From Marinicauda pacifica (GTDB lineage Bacteria > Pseudomonadota > Alphaproteobacteria > Caulobacterales > Maricaulaceae): DNA of 64,000 nt. Each line of letters begins with the position of its first letter. The stretch's first letter is position 1. Below the pieces are notes generated by a model, which did no database searches, had not been told where the DNA came from, and saw only the letters and a list, made by a program, of their open reading frames with translations. The stretch is taken from NCBI RefSeq assembly GCF_004793635.1, contig NZ_SRXV01000002.1, forward strand, positions 372,001-436,000, in the 5' to 3' direction. Both the position numbers and the translations under genes were made by a program. Positions 1-8,401 of the stretch are shown one piece after another.

Positions 1-67
1 TGCCCCGGCATCGCGGACCGAACGCGAAAAGACCTCAGGCGCACGCTCCTCGCGCGCGGGCGCGAGC

Positions 68-691
68 GTGTCCGATACAGCCTCCATCATGGGTGTGCCC
101 CAGAACGAGCTGACGCCGAACGTGCAGCGCGCCCTGCTGTCGCTGATGGGCGAGGTCGATCAGCTGCGCAAGGACACCGATGCACTGCGCTCCAAGGTGC
201 GCGAGCTTGAAACCCTGGCCGACCGCGACGTCTTCCTGCCCGTGCTCAACCGCCGCGCCTTCCTGCGCGAGGTCTCGCGCGCGCTCGCCCTGGCCGAGCG
301 CCACGATGCGCCTTCTGCCCTCGTCTACATGGATCTCAACGGCTTCAAGCAGATCAACGATACCCACGGCCATGCCGCCGGCGATGCGGCCCTGCGCGCC
401 GTGGCCGACATCCTGGTCGCCCATGTGCGCGAAACCGATGCGGTGGGCCGGCTGGGCGGGGATGAATTCGGTCTGGTCCTGACGCTGACACCGGCCGGCC
501 AGGCCGAGCACAAGGCCGGCGAGCTGGCCGAGACCATCGCCAACACCCCGATCCTGTATGAGGGAAGCGAGCTGCGCGTGGGCGCGGCCTGGGGCGTCCA
601 TCCGATCGAACGCGGCGTGAGCGTGGAAACCGCCATGAACCAGGCGGACGCGGCCATGTATGCGCGCAAGGCGGCGTCGGCGCGCGCCTGA
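68..691 (+). CDS. GGDEF-domain diguanylate cyclase
   Basis: Predicted to make the second messenger c-di-GMP from two GTP. Counting from the GTG at 68, a short helical N-terminus (residues 15-55, heptad-like) leads into a GGDEF domain. The signature GGDEF is intact at residues 130-134 (RLGGDEFGLVL). An RETD at 121-124 lies at the right distance before it to be the RxxD inhibitory I-site, so product inhibition is likely. No transmembrane segment or sensor domain is visible. The frame is open to the left edge of the window and 68 has no good ribosome binding site, so the true start may be upstream or at the ATG at 89. The stop abuts the stop of the convergent DUF465 gene. Confidence 0.85.
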   Translation: MSDTASIMGVPQNELTPNVQRALLSLMGEVDQLRKDTDALRSKVRELETLADRDVFLPVLNRRAFLREVSRALALAERHDAPSALVYMDLNGFKQINDTHGHAAGDAALRAVADILVAHVRETDAVGRLGGDEFGLVLTLTPAGQAEHKAGELAETIANTPILYEGSELRVGAAWGVHPIERGVSVETAMNQADAAMYARKAASARA

Positions 692-901
692 TCAGGCGAT
701 AATGTCGGGGTTCAGCTGGTCCTCGATGAAGGTGATCTCGTCCTTCAATTGCAGCTTCTGGCGTTTCAGCCGGACCAGCTTGAGCTGGTCGATCAGCCCG
801 TTCTCCTGCGCCGCGCGCACCTGACCGTCGAGATCGCGGTGCTGCCCGCGCAGCGCGGCCAGGCGTTCGCGCAGGCCGGTATAATCGATTTCTCCGTCCA
901 T
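692..901 (-). CDS. DUF465 (YdcH-like) small helical protein
   Basis: Codes for 69 residues matching the YdcH/DUF465 family: a short helical hairpin with a lysine/arginine-rich turn (LKLVRLKRQKLQLKDEI near residues 41-57). The family is widespread in proteobacteria and its function is unknown. The gene converges with the GGDEF gene, the two stop codons being directly adjacent. A second family member lies at 2268-2450, so two paralogues sit within about 1.4 kb. Confidence 0.75.
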   Translation of the reverse strand: MDGEIDYTGLRERLAALRGQHRDLDGQVRAAQENGLIDQLKLVRLKRQKLQLKDEITFIEDQLNPDIIA

Positions 902-1020
902 CAGGCCGTCAAATCCCTCTTGCGGCGCCGCGGCAGGCCGCCGCGCATGAAGCCATCATATCCGGTAGGGGGCCGAGGCCCGACATACGGGTCGTTCGCA
1001 CTCGGCCGGATCGCGCCATA

Positions 1021-1533
1021 CTACATTTTTTCGAGCGCGGAGAAAATCCTTTCCGCGAATGCCGCTATGCGTACACGATCGACCTGCGTCCCGGCATAGC
1101 GTCTCAGTCCGGCCTCGGCGCGCGCCCTCGCGCCGCCCTCGCCGCTCTGCTCGTCCTGGCTCTCGGCCGGTCCGCACGCCAGCCCCAGCGGCTCCAGACG
1201 CGCCTGCTGCAGGCGTTCGGCCTCCAGCTCGGCCTTCAGGATGGCCCGGCGCAGCGCCTGCGCCTCCTCGCCCTCAAACCCGTCCGGCGCCGGCTTCAGA
1301 CCGTTGCGCGCGGCCCGCAGCGGCTCGACCACCTGCTGCTTCCACGGCGCGCTCAGGGCCATCGCCGCGTCGAGCCGGTCCAGCGGCTCGCCGCCGCGCG
1401 CCGCGACCCAGCAGATCCACAGGCCCAGATTGACGTCCAGCCCCTCGCTCTGAAAGGCCAGACACGCCGCCGGCACGCCCTCGCCGGCATAGACGCCGGT
1501 GGAAAAGCTCCAGAATCCGTCCGGCGCGTTCAC
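1021..1533 (-). CDS. TIGR02444 family protein
   Basis: 170-residue protein. The N-terminus (DGFWSFSTGVYAGEGVPAAC, then CLAFQSEGLDVNLGLWICWVA) matches the TIGR02444 family, which has no established function. The C-terminal half is helical and rich in Ala, Glu and Arg. No signal peptide is visible. The start ATG overlaps the stop of ubiX by 4 bases (1530-1533), so the two are probably co-transcribed and translationally coupled. A role beside UbiX is a guess from position only. Confidence 0.7.
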   Translation of the reverse strand: MNAPDGFWSFSTGVYAGEGVPAACLAFQSEGLDVNLGLWICWVAARGGEPLDRLDAAMALSAPWKQQVVEPLRAARNGLKPAPDGFEGEEAQALRRAILKAELEAERLQQARLEPLGLACGPAESQDEQSGEGGARARAEAGLRRYAGTQVDRVRIAAFAERIFSALEKM

Positions 1534-2183
1534 GGTGCCCCGTCCCCCCGGCCGCCATCGCCCGGTCCGGACGATCGCGCCGCAGACGGACGTCGACCCT
1601 GCTCCAAATCCTCGCCCCAGCGCCGCGTCGGCGTCCAGTCCAGCCCGAACAGGTCGAGCGCCCGGCCCACCGACTGGTTGATCATGTCGTCCAGCGTCTC
1701 GGGATGGGCGTAGAAGGCGGTCAGAGGCGGCATGATGATCCCGCCCATCTCGGTCAGCGCCGTCATCGTGCGCAGATGGCCCAGATGGAACGGCGTCTCG
1801 CGCACCATCGCCACCAGCCGGCGGCGCTCCTTGAGCACCACGTCGGCGGATCGGGTCAGCAGGTTGGAGGTCACCCCGGTGGCGATCTCGCTCATCGTGC
1901 GCACCGAGCAGGGCGCGATCAACATGCCCAGCGTCTTGAAACTGCCCGAGGAGATCGGTGCGCCGACATCGGGCAGCTTGTAGGAATAATCGGCCAGCTC
2001 ATGCAGCGCGCTCGGCTTCATCCCCGTCTCGTAGGACAGCGTCATCTCGGCGGCCTTGGTCACCACCAGATGGCTTTCCACCCCCAGCTCGCGGCAGGCC
2101 ATGAGCGCGCGCACGCCGTAAATCACGCCCGACGCCCCGGACACCCCGATAATCAATCGATTTTTCACGCTCATGTCATTCAT
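1530..2183 (-). CDS. ubiX: Flavin prenyltransferase UbiX
   Basis: UbiX joins dimethylallyl phosphate to FMN to make the prenylated flavin used by UbiD decarboxylases, including the one in ubiquinone synthesis. Visible family marks are the N-terminal flavodoxin-like GVSGASGVIYG (residues 13-23), GSFKTLGMLIAPCSVRTMSEIA (near 80-101), the phosphate-binding run LKERRRLVAMVRETPFH, and IIMPPLTAFY. The core ends near residue 190. A Gly/Pro/Arg-rich tail of about 25 residues follows and is not typical. A second ATG (codon 4) could be the real start. No ubiD is in the window. It is coupled to the TIGR02444 gene. Confidence 0.9.
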   Translation of the reverse strand: MNDMSVKNRLIIGVSGASGVIYGVRALMACRELGVESHLVVTKAAEMTLSYETGMKPSALHELADYSYKLPDVGAPISSGSFKTLGMLIAPCSVRTMSEIATGVTSNLLTRSADVVLKERRRLVAMVRETPFHLGHLRTMTALTEMGGIIMPPLTAFYAHPETLDDMINQSVGRALDLFGLDWTPTRRWGEDLEQGRRPSAARSSGPGDGGRGDGAP

Positions 2184-2267
2184 CCGTGCGCCGGAGCGGT
2201 TTTACCCTTTTCAGGGAGGGGGGTCTGGTGTTTCAATACACGTCTCTACATAGCGAAGGAGGCTCAT

Positions 2268-2450
2268 ATGCCAACTGCATCGCGTATCCGTGAACTCAAT
2301 GCCCGGCACAGCAAGCTGGAGACCCGCATTGAAGAGGAACTCAAGCATCCCTCCGCCGATACCCTCCTTCTTGCCAAACTCAAACGGGAAAAACTTCGAT
2401 TGAAGGAAGAGATTGCCGCCCTCGAACAGGATGAGCCGCTGGCCTCCTGA
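2268..2450 (+). CDS. DUF465 (YdcH-like) small helical protein
   Basis: 60 residues of the YdcH/DUF465 family (RIRELNARHSKLETRIEEEL, then LAKLKREKLRLKEEIAALE), predicted to fold as an antiparallel helical hairpin. The start at 2268 is chosen because a strong AGGAGG lies 5-10 bases upstream (2257-2262) and the family N-terminus begins there. The longer open frame upstream is antisense to ubiX. An efficient intrinsic terminator follows within 20 bases, so this is a monocistronic and probably well-expressed gene. Function unknown. Confidence 0.8.
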   Translation: MPTASRIRELNARHSKLETRIEEELKHPSADTLLLAKLKREKLRLKEEIAALEQDEPLAS

Positions 2451-2464
2451 CAGGTAGACCGGAA

Positions 2465-2493
2465 GGCCGGGAGCACCGCTCCCGGCCTTTTTT
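2465..2493 (+). terminator. Intrinsic terminator after the DUF465 gene
   Basis: A perfect 10-bp stem GGCCGGGAGC/GCTCCCGGCC with a 3-base loop is followed directly by six T. It sits 15 bases after the stop of the DUF465 gene. Confidence 0.9.
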
Positions 2494-2583
2494 GTCACAC
2501 CACGGCGATTGTCTGCAGACCCGCTCTTTGCGGCGGCGCGGCAAATGGGCAGAGTGGCCCCTTCGAAACGGAGGATGGCCATC

Positions 2584-3447
2584 GTGAAAGTCCTGCCTGC
2601 CTTGACCGCACTGGGCGCCGCTTTCGCACTGACCAGCGCGCCCGCGTGCAGTCAGAGCGCCAGCGAGCGCGCCGAGATCTGCCCTGACGGCTATGACGCC
2701 CTGTCGGAAAACGACGCCGGACGGGCCGTGGAGGCCTTCGAGGCCTGCCTGAATGCCCGCCAGTATGACTGGCCGGTCGAGGCGGAGCTGCGGCTGCGCC
2801 TGGGTAGTGCCCATCTCGGGCTGGAGCAGGGCCGCGAGGCGCTCATCGCCTTCAACCGGATTTTCGCGCTGATCGAGGATCAGGGCGGCAATGCGGACAA
2901 CCCGCTCCTGCGCCGCAACCGGGCCGTGGCCTATCTCCAGCTCGAGCGTCCGGCCGACGCGATCGAGGATCTGGAAATCGCCGCCGCCGGCGTGCCCGAC
3001 GACGCCTTCACCCATGTCCTGCTGGGCTCGGCCCATATGGACCTGGAGCAGCATGCCGAAGCGGTTGCCGCGTTCGACCGCGCCGTGCGCGCCGAGCCCG
3101 GCTTCCTGTCCGGCTGGGTCGGGCGCTCGGCCGCCTTCATCGAGCTTGAGCTGTATGAACGTGCCGTCGAGGACGCGCGCGAGGCCGTCGCCATCGAGCC
3201 GGAAAGCCCGGACGCGCTGAATGCGCTGTGCTGGGCGCTGGTCAATGACGGGCGCGCCGCCCAGGGCCTGTCCCTGTGCGAGCAGGCGGTCGAGGCCGAT
3301 CCAGAAAGCGGCGCCATCGTCCACTCGCTCGCCTCCGCGCTCGAACAGGTCGGACGCGAGCGCGAGGCGCGCCGCCTGTTTGCCCGCGCCTACGAGCTCG
3401 ATCCGGACAGCGACACCATCGCGGAAGACTACGAACGGACCCATTAG
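2584..3447 (+). CDS. Secreted tetratricopeptide-repeat protein
   Basis: About 287 residues. The N-terminus MKVLPALTALGAAFALTSAPA is a signal peptide ending near ACSQS; it is not a clean lipobox, so a periplasmic protein is more likely than a lipoprotein. The rest is helical TPR repeats (for example AFTHVLLGSAHMDLEQHAEA and GWVGRSAAFIELELYERAVE). TPR proteins act as binding scaffolds and no partner is indicated. The start is set at GTG 2584 because GGAGG (2570-2574) is 9 bases upstream; the in-frame ATG at 2575 abuts it and would have no spacer. It stands alone between a terminator and the SDR gene. Confidence 0.75.
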   Translation: MKVLPALTALGAAFALTSAPACSQSASERAEICPDGYDALSENDAGRAVEAFEACLNARQYDWPVEAELRLRLGSAHLGLEQGREALIAFNRIFALIEDQGGNADNPLLRRNRAVAYLQLERPADAIEDLEIAAAGVPDDAFTHVLLGSAHMDLEQHAEAVAAFDRAVRAEPGFLSGWVGRSAAFIELELYERAVEDAREAVAIEPESPDALNALCWALVNDGRAAQGLSLCEQAVEADPESGAIVHSLASALEQVGREREARRLFARAYELDPDSDTIAEDYERTH

Positions 3448-3523
3448 GCCGCCGGACCGGTTTACATCCGGTCCCGTCCGCGCGATATGGCGCGCCGGCT
3501 TGTTTGACCCGGAGTAAGAGAGC

Positions 3524-4336
3524 ATGGCTCAGTCAGATCGCGTGGCGATCATCACCGGCGGCGCGCGCGGGATCGGCGCGGCGTGCGCGCGGCGTTTCGT
3601 CGAGGAGGGCGTCAGGGTCGTCATCGCCGATGTCGAGGAAGACGCCGGCGAGGCGCTCGCCAAGGATCTCGACGCGGGCAAGGGCCGGGCCCTCTTCGTC
3701 GATTGCGATGTCTCCGACAAGCTGGCCGTAGCCAATCTGATGGCCGAGACCCGCTCGGCCTTCGACCGGGTCGATGTCCTCATCAACAACGCCGCCATCG
3801 TCGCGGACGGCGATATTCTCGATCTCGAAGTGGCCGATTTCGACCGCGTGATGGGCGTCAATCTGCGCGGCGCCTTCCTGGTCGCACGCGCCGTCGCGCG
3901 CCAGATCGTCGGCCAGATCGAGGACGAGAGCATGCGCAGCGACGAATGCCGCAAGCGCTACGCCATCGTGAACATGAGTTCGGTCAACGCGCAGGTCTCC
4001 ATCCCCAACCAGCTCGCCTACTCGATGTCGAAGGGCGCGCTCAACCAGATGACCAAGTCGATGGCCCTGGCCCTCGCCTCCCAGGGCGTCCGGGTCAACG
4101 CCATCGGACCGGGCTCGATCAATACCGATCTGCTGAAAGCCGTCTCCGACGACAAGGTCGCGCTCGAACGCATTATGAGCCGGACCCCGCTCGGACGCCT
4201 CGGCGACCCGGACGAGATCGCCTCCATCGCCTGGTTCCTGGCCTCGAAAGACGCCAGCTACATCACCGGGGAATGCATCTACGCCGATGGCGGCCGCCTC
4301 GCCCTGAACTACACGATGAGCAAGCGGGACGACTGA
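3524..4336 (+). CDS. SDR family NAD(P)-dependent oxidoreductase
   Basis: 270-residue classical short-chain dehydrogenase/reductase. Seen: cofactor motif TGGARGIG (11-18), D60-x-D62 after the fourth strand, NNAA (88-91), catalytic Ser in NMSS (150-153), and YSMSK (Y166, K170). An acidic residue at the end of strand 2 (IADVEED) favours NAD(H) over NADP(H). A C-terminal GECIYADGG matches the family. The substrate cannot be told from sequence. A GGAG lies 10 bases before the ATG. The gene has its own bidirectional terminator downstream. Confidence 0.85.
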   Translation: MAQSDRVAIITGGARGIGAACARRFVEEGVRVVIADVEEDAGEALAKDLDAGKGRALFVDCDVSDKLAVANLMAETRSAFDRVDVLINNAAIVADGDILDLEVADFDRVMGVNLRGAFLVARAVARQIVGQIEDESMRSDECRKRYAIVNMSSVNAQVSIPNQLAYSMSKGALNQMTKSMALALASQGVRVNAIGPGSINTDLLKAVSDDKVALERIMSRTPLGRLGDPDEIASIAWFLASKDASYITGECIYADGGRLALNYTMSKRDD

Positions 4337-4354
4337 GTTCACCCGGCGCCATAA

Positions 4355-4395
4355 TAAAAAAAGCCCCCGGCCAGACGTGACCGGGGGCTTTTTCT
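4355..4395. terminator. Bidirectional terminator between the SDR gene and trcR
   Basis: Stem AGCCCCCGG/CCGGGGGCT with a run of A on the left and a run of T on the right. It can end transcripts from both converging genes. Confidence 0.88.
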
Positions 4396-4417
4396 TCAAA
4401 GGCGCTATAACGCCGCG

Positions 4418-5071
4418 CTAGTCTTTCGGCTTGCCGAACAATTCGTCCAGCGTGGTCGGTGCGCCGGCGCCCTCTTCGGCCTCTTCAGCCGGGGTCAGCG
4501 TGTCCTGCGCGGATTCCACCTGGCCTTCGTCTTCCATCTTCTGACGGCGCGCGGAGGCTTTCTTCACCTGCTCGTCGAGCTCGATCTGGCTGCACAGTCC
4601 CAGCGAGACCGGGTCGGTCGGCTTGATATTGCTCGAATTCCAGTGCGTGCGCTCGCGCACCGCCTCGATCGTCGTCTTGGTCGTGCCGACCAGCTTGGAA
4701 ATCTGCCCGTCGGTCAGCTCGGGGTGGTTGCGCACCAGCCAGGCGATCGCGTCCGGACGGTTCTGGCGGCGCGACAGCGGCGTGTAGCGCGGACCGCGGC
4801 GCTTCTGCGGGGCATGAAGCTCGGCATATTTGGGCGGCAGCGGCGTCAGGCGGTAGGTGGAATCCTTCTCCGCCTTCTCGATTTCCTCGCGCGAGAGCTG
4901 GCCGCCCGCAACCGGGTCGGCGCCGCGCACGCCGGCGGCGACATCGCCATCGGCAATGCCCTTCACCTCGAGGCGGTGCAGATTACACAGATCGGCGATT
5001 TGCTCGAAGGACAAGGCGGTATTGTCCACGAGCCAGACCGCAGTCGCTTTCGGCATCAAAATGTCGGCCAT
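4418..5071 (-). CDS. trcR: TrcR (DUF1013) cell-cycle transcriptional regulator
   Basis: 217 residues of the DUF1013/TrcR family, found in alphaproteobacteria and linked to cell-cycle transcription. Seen: the N-terminal block MPKATAVWLVDNTALSFEQIADLC (helix-turn-helix-like, residues 5-28), a central block with RRGPRYTPLSRRQNRPDAIAWL, and a second HTH-like stretch LTDGQISKLVGTTKTTIEAVRERTHWN. The C-terminal 50 residues are acidic and likely disordered. The start at 5071 (MADILMPKA) fits the family; an in-frame ATG 14 codons upstream lies inside a terminator hairpin. With rcdA 1.5 kb away, the window holds two cell-cycle genes. Confidence 0.85.
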   Translation of the reverse strand: MADILMPKATAVWLVDNTALSFEQIADLCNLHRLEVKGIADGDVAAGVRGADPVAGGQLSREEIEKAEKDSTYRLTPLPPKYAELHAPQKRRGPRYTPLSRRQNRPDAIAWLVRNHPELTDGQISKLVGTTKTTIEAVRERTHWNSSNIKPTDPVSLGLCSQIELDEQVKKASARRQKMEDEGQVESAQDTLTPAEEAEEGAGAPTTLDELFGKPKD

Positions 5072-5116
5072 CAGTCCTGAAATCCTTTTGGTTAGACGCC
5101 ATGGTCGCAACACGCA

Positions 5117-5143
5117 AAAACCCGGCGCCGGGCGCCGGGTTTT
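5117..5143 (-). terminator. Terminator of the quinone oxidoreductase gene
   Basis: Stem AACCCGGCGCC/GGCGCCGGGTT followed, on the minus strand, by a T run. It lies between the stop of the oxidoreductase gene and the start of trcR, which separates the two transcripts. Confidence 0.8.
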
Positions 5144-5244
5144 CCGTCGTTCCGGCCTCTTTCAAACGAAACGCAGGTCTCAGATGGAAGAGGATTTAAC
5201 CGCAATATAGCCGCTCGGGGCCGGGTTGAAAACCACACCCGTAA

Positions 5245-6231
5245 TCAGGGACGCAGCAGGATCTTGCCCGCATGTTCGCCTGAGTCCATGCGCGCATGCG
5301 CCTCGCGCACCTCGTCGAGCGGGAAGAGGGTATCGATGTGCGGGTCGACCTTGCCCGCCTCGATCCACGGCCACACCGTGGCGTGAACCGCGCGGGCGAT
5401 CGCGCCTTTCTCCTCCACCGGGCGCGCGCGCAGCGTCGAGCCGGTGATCGTCTGGCGCTTCAGCATCAGGCCCATCAGGTCGACCTCGACGCGCGATCCC
5501 TGCAGGAAGGCGATCATGACCAGCCGTCCGTCGCGGTTCAGGCAGGACAGATTCTTCTGCACGTAATCGCCGCCGACCATGTCCAGGATCACGTCCGCGC
5601 CGCCCGCCTCCTTCACCCCGGCCGCCCAGTCCTCGCTCTTGTAATTGAAGACGCTATCGGCCCCGAGGCGGCGGCAGAGATCGCATTTGGCCGCGTCTCC
5701 GGCGGTCGCGAACACGCGCGCGCCGTGCGCCTTGGCCATCTGGATAGCGGTCGTGCCGATACCGCTCGCCCCGCCATGGACCAGCAAGGCCTCGCCGGGT
5801 TTCAGGCCCGCCCGGTCGAACACGTTCGACCAGACGGTGAAGACGGTCTCGGGCAGGCCGGCGGCGTGCTCGATATTCAACCCGGCCGGGGCCGGCAGCA
5901 CGCAGGGCGCCGGCGCGCGGGCAATATCGCCATAGCCGCCCCCGGCGACCAGCGCGACGACCGCATCGCCTTCGGCCAGGCCTTCAACGCCTGCGCCCGC
6001 CTCGATCACATGGCCGGAGACCTCCAGGCCGAGACCTTCCGGCGCCCCCTGCGGCGGCGGATAGAGCCCCTGGCGCTCGAACACGTCGGGCCGGTTCACC
6101 CCGCTCGCCGCGACCTTGATCAGCACCTCGCCCGGCCCGGCCGGTGCCAGCGTGCGTTCGACCAGTTTCAGTGCCTCGGGACCGCCCGGCTCGGGCGCGA
6201 TGACGATGCGCGATGTATGATTTTGACTCAT
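5245..6231 (-). CDS. NAD(P)H-quinone oxidoreductase, PIG3-like (MDR family)
   Basis: 328-residue zinc-free medium-chain reductase. The N-terminal half carries SGVNRPDVFERQGLYPPP and PEGLGLEVSGHVIEAG, typical of the PIG3/TIGR02824 quinone oxidoreductases. The cofactor-binding loop is LLVHGGASGIGTTAIQMAKAHG (near 148-169), an AxxGxxG-type NADPH motif. The end HAGKILLRP is also standard. Expected activity is one- or two-electron reduction of quinones with NADPH; the natural substrate is unknown. It is monocistronic, with a terminator after it and a divergent DUF1192 gene before it. Confidence 0.87.
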   Translation of the reverse strand: MSQNHTSRIVIAPEPGGPEALKLVERTLAPAGPGEVLIKVAASGVNRPDVFERQGLYPPPQGAPEGLGLEVSGHVIEAGAGVEGLAEGDAVVALVAGGGYGDIARAPAPCVLPAPAGLNIEHAAGLPETVFTVWSNVFDRAGLKPGEALLVHGGASGIGTTAIQMAKAHGARVFATAGDAAKCDLCRRLGADSVFNYKSEDWAAGVKEAGGADVILDMVGGDYVQKNLSCLNRDGRLVMIAFLQGSRVEVDLMGLMLKRQTITGSTLRARPVEEKGAIARAVHATVWPWIEAGKVDPHIDTLFPLDEVREAHARMDSGEHAGKILLRP

Positions 6232-6297
6232 GGGACGGGACTCTCCTCGGCTGCCTCGCTACAATCGCTCGTTCAAGCCACTCTAGGGAGGCCGTCC

Positions 6298-6486
6298 ATG
6301 TTCCATGAAGACGCGCCGCGTGCAAACGCTGCGGCCATTGTGCCCGGAGAGGATTTATCCGGGTTCTCCATCGAGGATCTGGAAGATCGCAAGGCCGTAC
6401 TGGAAGCCGAACTCAAACGCACCGACACCTTCATCGACAGGAAACGCGAAGGTCTGGCCGCCGCCGACGCGGTGTTCAAGATCTGA
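6298..6486 (+). CDS. DUF1192 family protein
   Basis: 62 residues beginning MFHEDAPR and ending in a coiled-coil stretch (SIEDLEDRKAVLEAELKRTD) and the family tail AADAVFK. DUF1192 is a small alphaproteobacterial family of unknown function. The start at 6298 is fixed by GGGAGG at 6286-6291. It lies just upstream of rcdA (DUF1465), an order that I recall from other alphaproteobacteria. The much longer open frame running in from the left is antisense to the oxidoreductase gene and is not real. Confidence 0.82.
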   Translation: MFHEDAPRANAAAIVPGEDLSGFSIEDLEDRKAVLEAELKRTDTFIDRKREGLAAADAVFKI

Positions 6487-6500
6487 ACCTGGCTGACCTC

Positions 6501-6530
6501 CCGGTGCACTGCGGTGCACTCCGGCGCACC
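6501..6530. repeat. Three tandem 10-bp units before rcdA
   Basis: CCGGTGCACT, GCGGTGCACT and CCGGCGCACC follow one another with exact 10-bp period. The first two contain the palindrome GTGCAC. The array lies 87 bases upstream of rcdA. A 10-bp period would put the sites on one face of the helix, as binding sites often are, but nothing else supports a role. Confidence 0.5.
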
Positions 6531-6616
6531 CCGCGCGGCCCGGTTGGCCCCGGATTTGCTCCTTAGACGTTAATTCGGGACACAGCGTCCCAACCCGGCA
6601 ACGCAAGAGAAACCAG

Positions 6617-7153
6617 ATGACCCCTATCGAGACCAGCCAGGACGGCCAGATCAAATCGCCCGCGCAACGTGTCGCCGATTTCGCCGGGTCGGATGTGTTT
6701 CGCAAGCTGTTCCGCGACGGGATGGATCTGGTCGAGGAAACGGCAGCCTATCTCGACGGGCCGGGCCGCGAGGACGCCAAGCGTCTCGGACGCGCCGGCG
6801 CCCTGTCCTACGCGGCCGAGAGCATGGCGCTGACCACCCGCCTGATGCAGTCGGCCTCCTGGCTTCTGGCCCAGCGCGCGGTCGCCGAGGGCGACATGAC
6901 GCCGGCCGAGGCCGCCGACGAGAAATACCGCCTGTCCGAAGTGCGCGGCTCCGACGCCGCCTGGCCGGCCGGCGACGATCCCTGCCCGGTCCGCCTCGCT
7001 GATCTGGTCGAGCGCGGCGTGACCCTCTATCAGCGCCTACGCCGCCTGGACCAGAGCCTCTTTGCCGAGAGCGAAAGCTTCGAGGGTCAGACCCCCAACC
7101 CGGTCCAGAGCCACATCTCGCGCCTGGAAAACGCCTTCGGCGCGCGGATCTAG
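6617..7153 (+). CDS. rcdA: RcdA-like protease adaptor (DUF1465)
   Basis: 178 residues of the DUF1465 family, whose Caulobacter member RcdA is a ClpXP adaptor that helps destroy CtrA and other cell-cycle proteins. Matching blocks are FRDGMDLVEETAAYLDGPGR (near 33-52), SYAAESMALTTRLMQSASWLLAQRAV, and RLDQSLFAE near the C-terminus. The protein is helical throughout. The family in other alphaproteobacteria is a little shorter (about 160-170 residues). In those genomes it is often close to rpmE; here about 2.7 kb of unrelated DNA separates the two. Confidence 0.85.
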   Translation: MTPIETSQDGQIKSPAQRVADFAGSDVFRKLFRDGMDLVEETAAYLDGPGREDAKRLGRAGALSYAAESMALTTRLMQSASWLLAQRAVAEGDMTPAEAADEKYRLSEVRGSDAAWPAGDDPCPVRLADLVERGVTLYQRLRRLDQSLFAESESFEGQTPNPVQSHISRLENAFGARI

Positions 7154-7154
7154 G

Positions 7155-7208
7155 GCATTTTCAGCAAAAGTGGACACTGGTTTCGCGGCTCGAAAATGCT
7201 CTGAAACC
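7155..7208. repeat. Intergenic hairpin repeat after rcdA
   Basis: GCATTTTC (7155-7162) pairs with GAAAATGC (7192-7199) and GGTTTC (7179-7184) with GAAACC (7203-7208). The body, including CAGCAAAAGTGGACACTGG, resembles a dispersed intergenic repeat I recall from rhizobia and related alphaproteobacteria. It marks the left boundary of the AT-richer islet and may also act as a terminator for rcdA. Confidence 0.6.
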
Positions 7209-7212
7209 AGAC

Positions 7213-8337
7213 CTAGACTTCGAACCCACTGCCGACGGTTCGGAGAAAGATGTTCATTTTTTCGAGGTCACGCGTGCTTATCACGTGGTGCAAAAAAGCG
7301 ATATTGGCCTCGTCTGAGGCATCGATTAAATCTCTAAGCAGCTCTGCGTTCTTCAAAGCGACACCGTCAAGTGACGCCCTTGCCGTTACGACCTCCTCCG
7401 CGGGGGTCTGTACGAGCCAAGTGTACATTTTTCCAATCAGCCCTGCGACAACGTCTGAGATTTGAATGCCAGGTTCGGACTTCGAGTCGGAAAACCTATA
7501 ATGACCCACAAGTTGTCCGCCTGACGAAAGCTTCATAGCATCGATTTCTTTTTGAACAGTATCTTCGTCGTCAAGAATATGCTCCGAGTTCTTGAAAATC
7601 GCAATTCGATTCACATAAAAGATCGAAAAATCCTGTATAAGTTCGTGCGGTTCGAAGCCCTCAATGAATTCCATGCTTGGAATATTGCGTCCAGCCTGAA
7701 GCATCCCCTTCAACATCATCGCGTTGAAATCTGGTAGTAGCCCATGTTCGCGCTCCAGAATACAGAGCAAATCGTTCAGGAAAGGCTTTCTATTCTCTGG
7801 CGTGAGATTAGGGTAATCGTATCGGTAGAACATGCTTGCTGTCGCGCCCAAGTCGGCTCGCAGCAATGCCGTTAAATCAGCTTTGAGGTCGTGGTGTAGA
7901 GCATAAAAATGCGGCTCAGCTAATCCGTGGAGAATAGAGTCTATAATGTCGACTAAGGCCCAATGGATGGGGTCTAGGGCGTGATAGTGAGCAAGTAGGT
8001 CGTTATCGGCAATCCATTGCAGAAAGATGGCGATCTTGTTTGACTTCAATACATCAATAAATCCGCCCTTAGCAACGTGTTCGAATTTGATCTCGGGCGC
8101 ACTTTTCTGGATACGCATCGCATCGCGAAGGGATTGAATGTCCAGCACGCGAGGCGGGCCGCTATGGACGACACCACCCAGGACAAACACGGACGGGTCC
8201 GAGACATTGAAGCGGTCTTCTTTGATGCGAAGCTTCTTAATGTTGTTGGTCTCGTCATAATAAAACACATAATGTGAATCTGCTCCTACGAGGCCAAAGG
8301 CTTTTATCGGTAAATCTCGAATATCATTGATGTCCAT
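7213..8337 (-). CDS. DUF3800 domain-containing protein
   Basis: 374 residues. The N-terminal YVFYYDETNN (near 23-32) and the C-terminal GIQISDVVAGLIG (near 305-317) are the acidic motifs that mark DUF3800 proteins, which are thought to have an RNase H-like nuclease fold. Activity has not been shown for most of them. Base use is clearly more AT-rich than in the flanking core genes, and codons such as ATA, AAT and TTA are frequent, which suggests horizontal transfer. The family is often seen near mobile elements and defence islands, but no defence partner is visible here. No strong ribosome binding site precedes the ATG. Confidence 0.75.
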   Translation of the reverse strand: MDINDIRDLPIKAFGLVGADSHYVFYYDETNNIKKLRIKEDRFNVSDPSVFVLGGVVHSGPPRVLDIQSLRDAMRIQKSAPEIKFEHVAKGGFIDVLKSNKIAIFLQWIADNDLLAHYHALDPIHWALVDIIDSILHGLAEPHFYALHHDLKADLTALLRADLGATASMFYRYDYPNLTPENRKPFLNDLLCILEREHGLLPDFNAMMLKGMLQAGRNIPSMEFIEGFEPHELIQDFSIFYVNRIAIFKNSEHILDDEDTVQKEIDAMKLSSGGQLVGHYRFSDSKSEPGIQISDVVAGLIGKMYTWLVQTPAEEVVTARASLDGVALKNAELLRDLIDASDEANIAFLHHVISTRDLEKMNIFLRTVGSGFEV

Positions 8338-8401
8338 TATTCAATTCAACCTCGCATAAAAAGAAGCAAATTTTTTGCCCATCCCGTTCGGCCTAAAAAA
8401 A

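Noticed and set aside
7213-8337. Defence-system gene
   Set aside because: DUF3800 genes occur in defence islands, but no partner gene, restriction enzyme or toxin-antitoxin pair is nearby, so no system is claimed.
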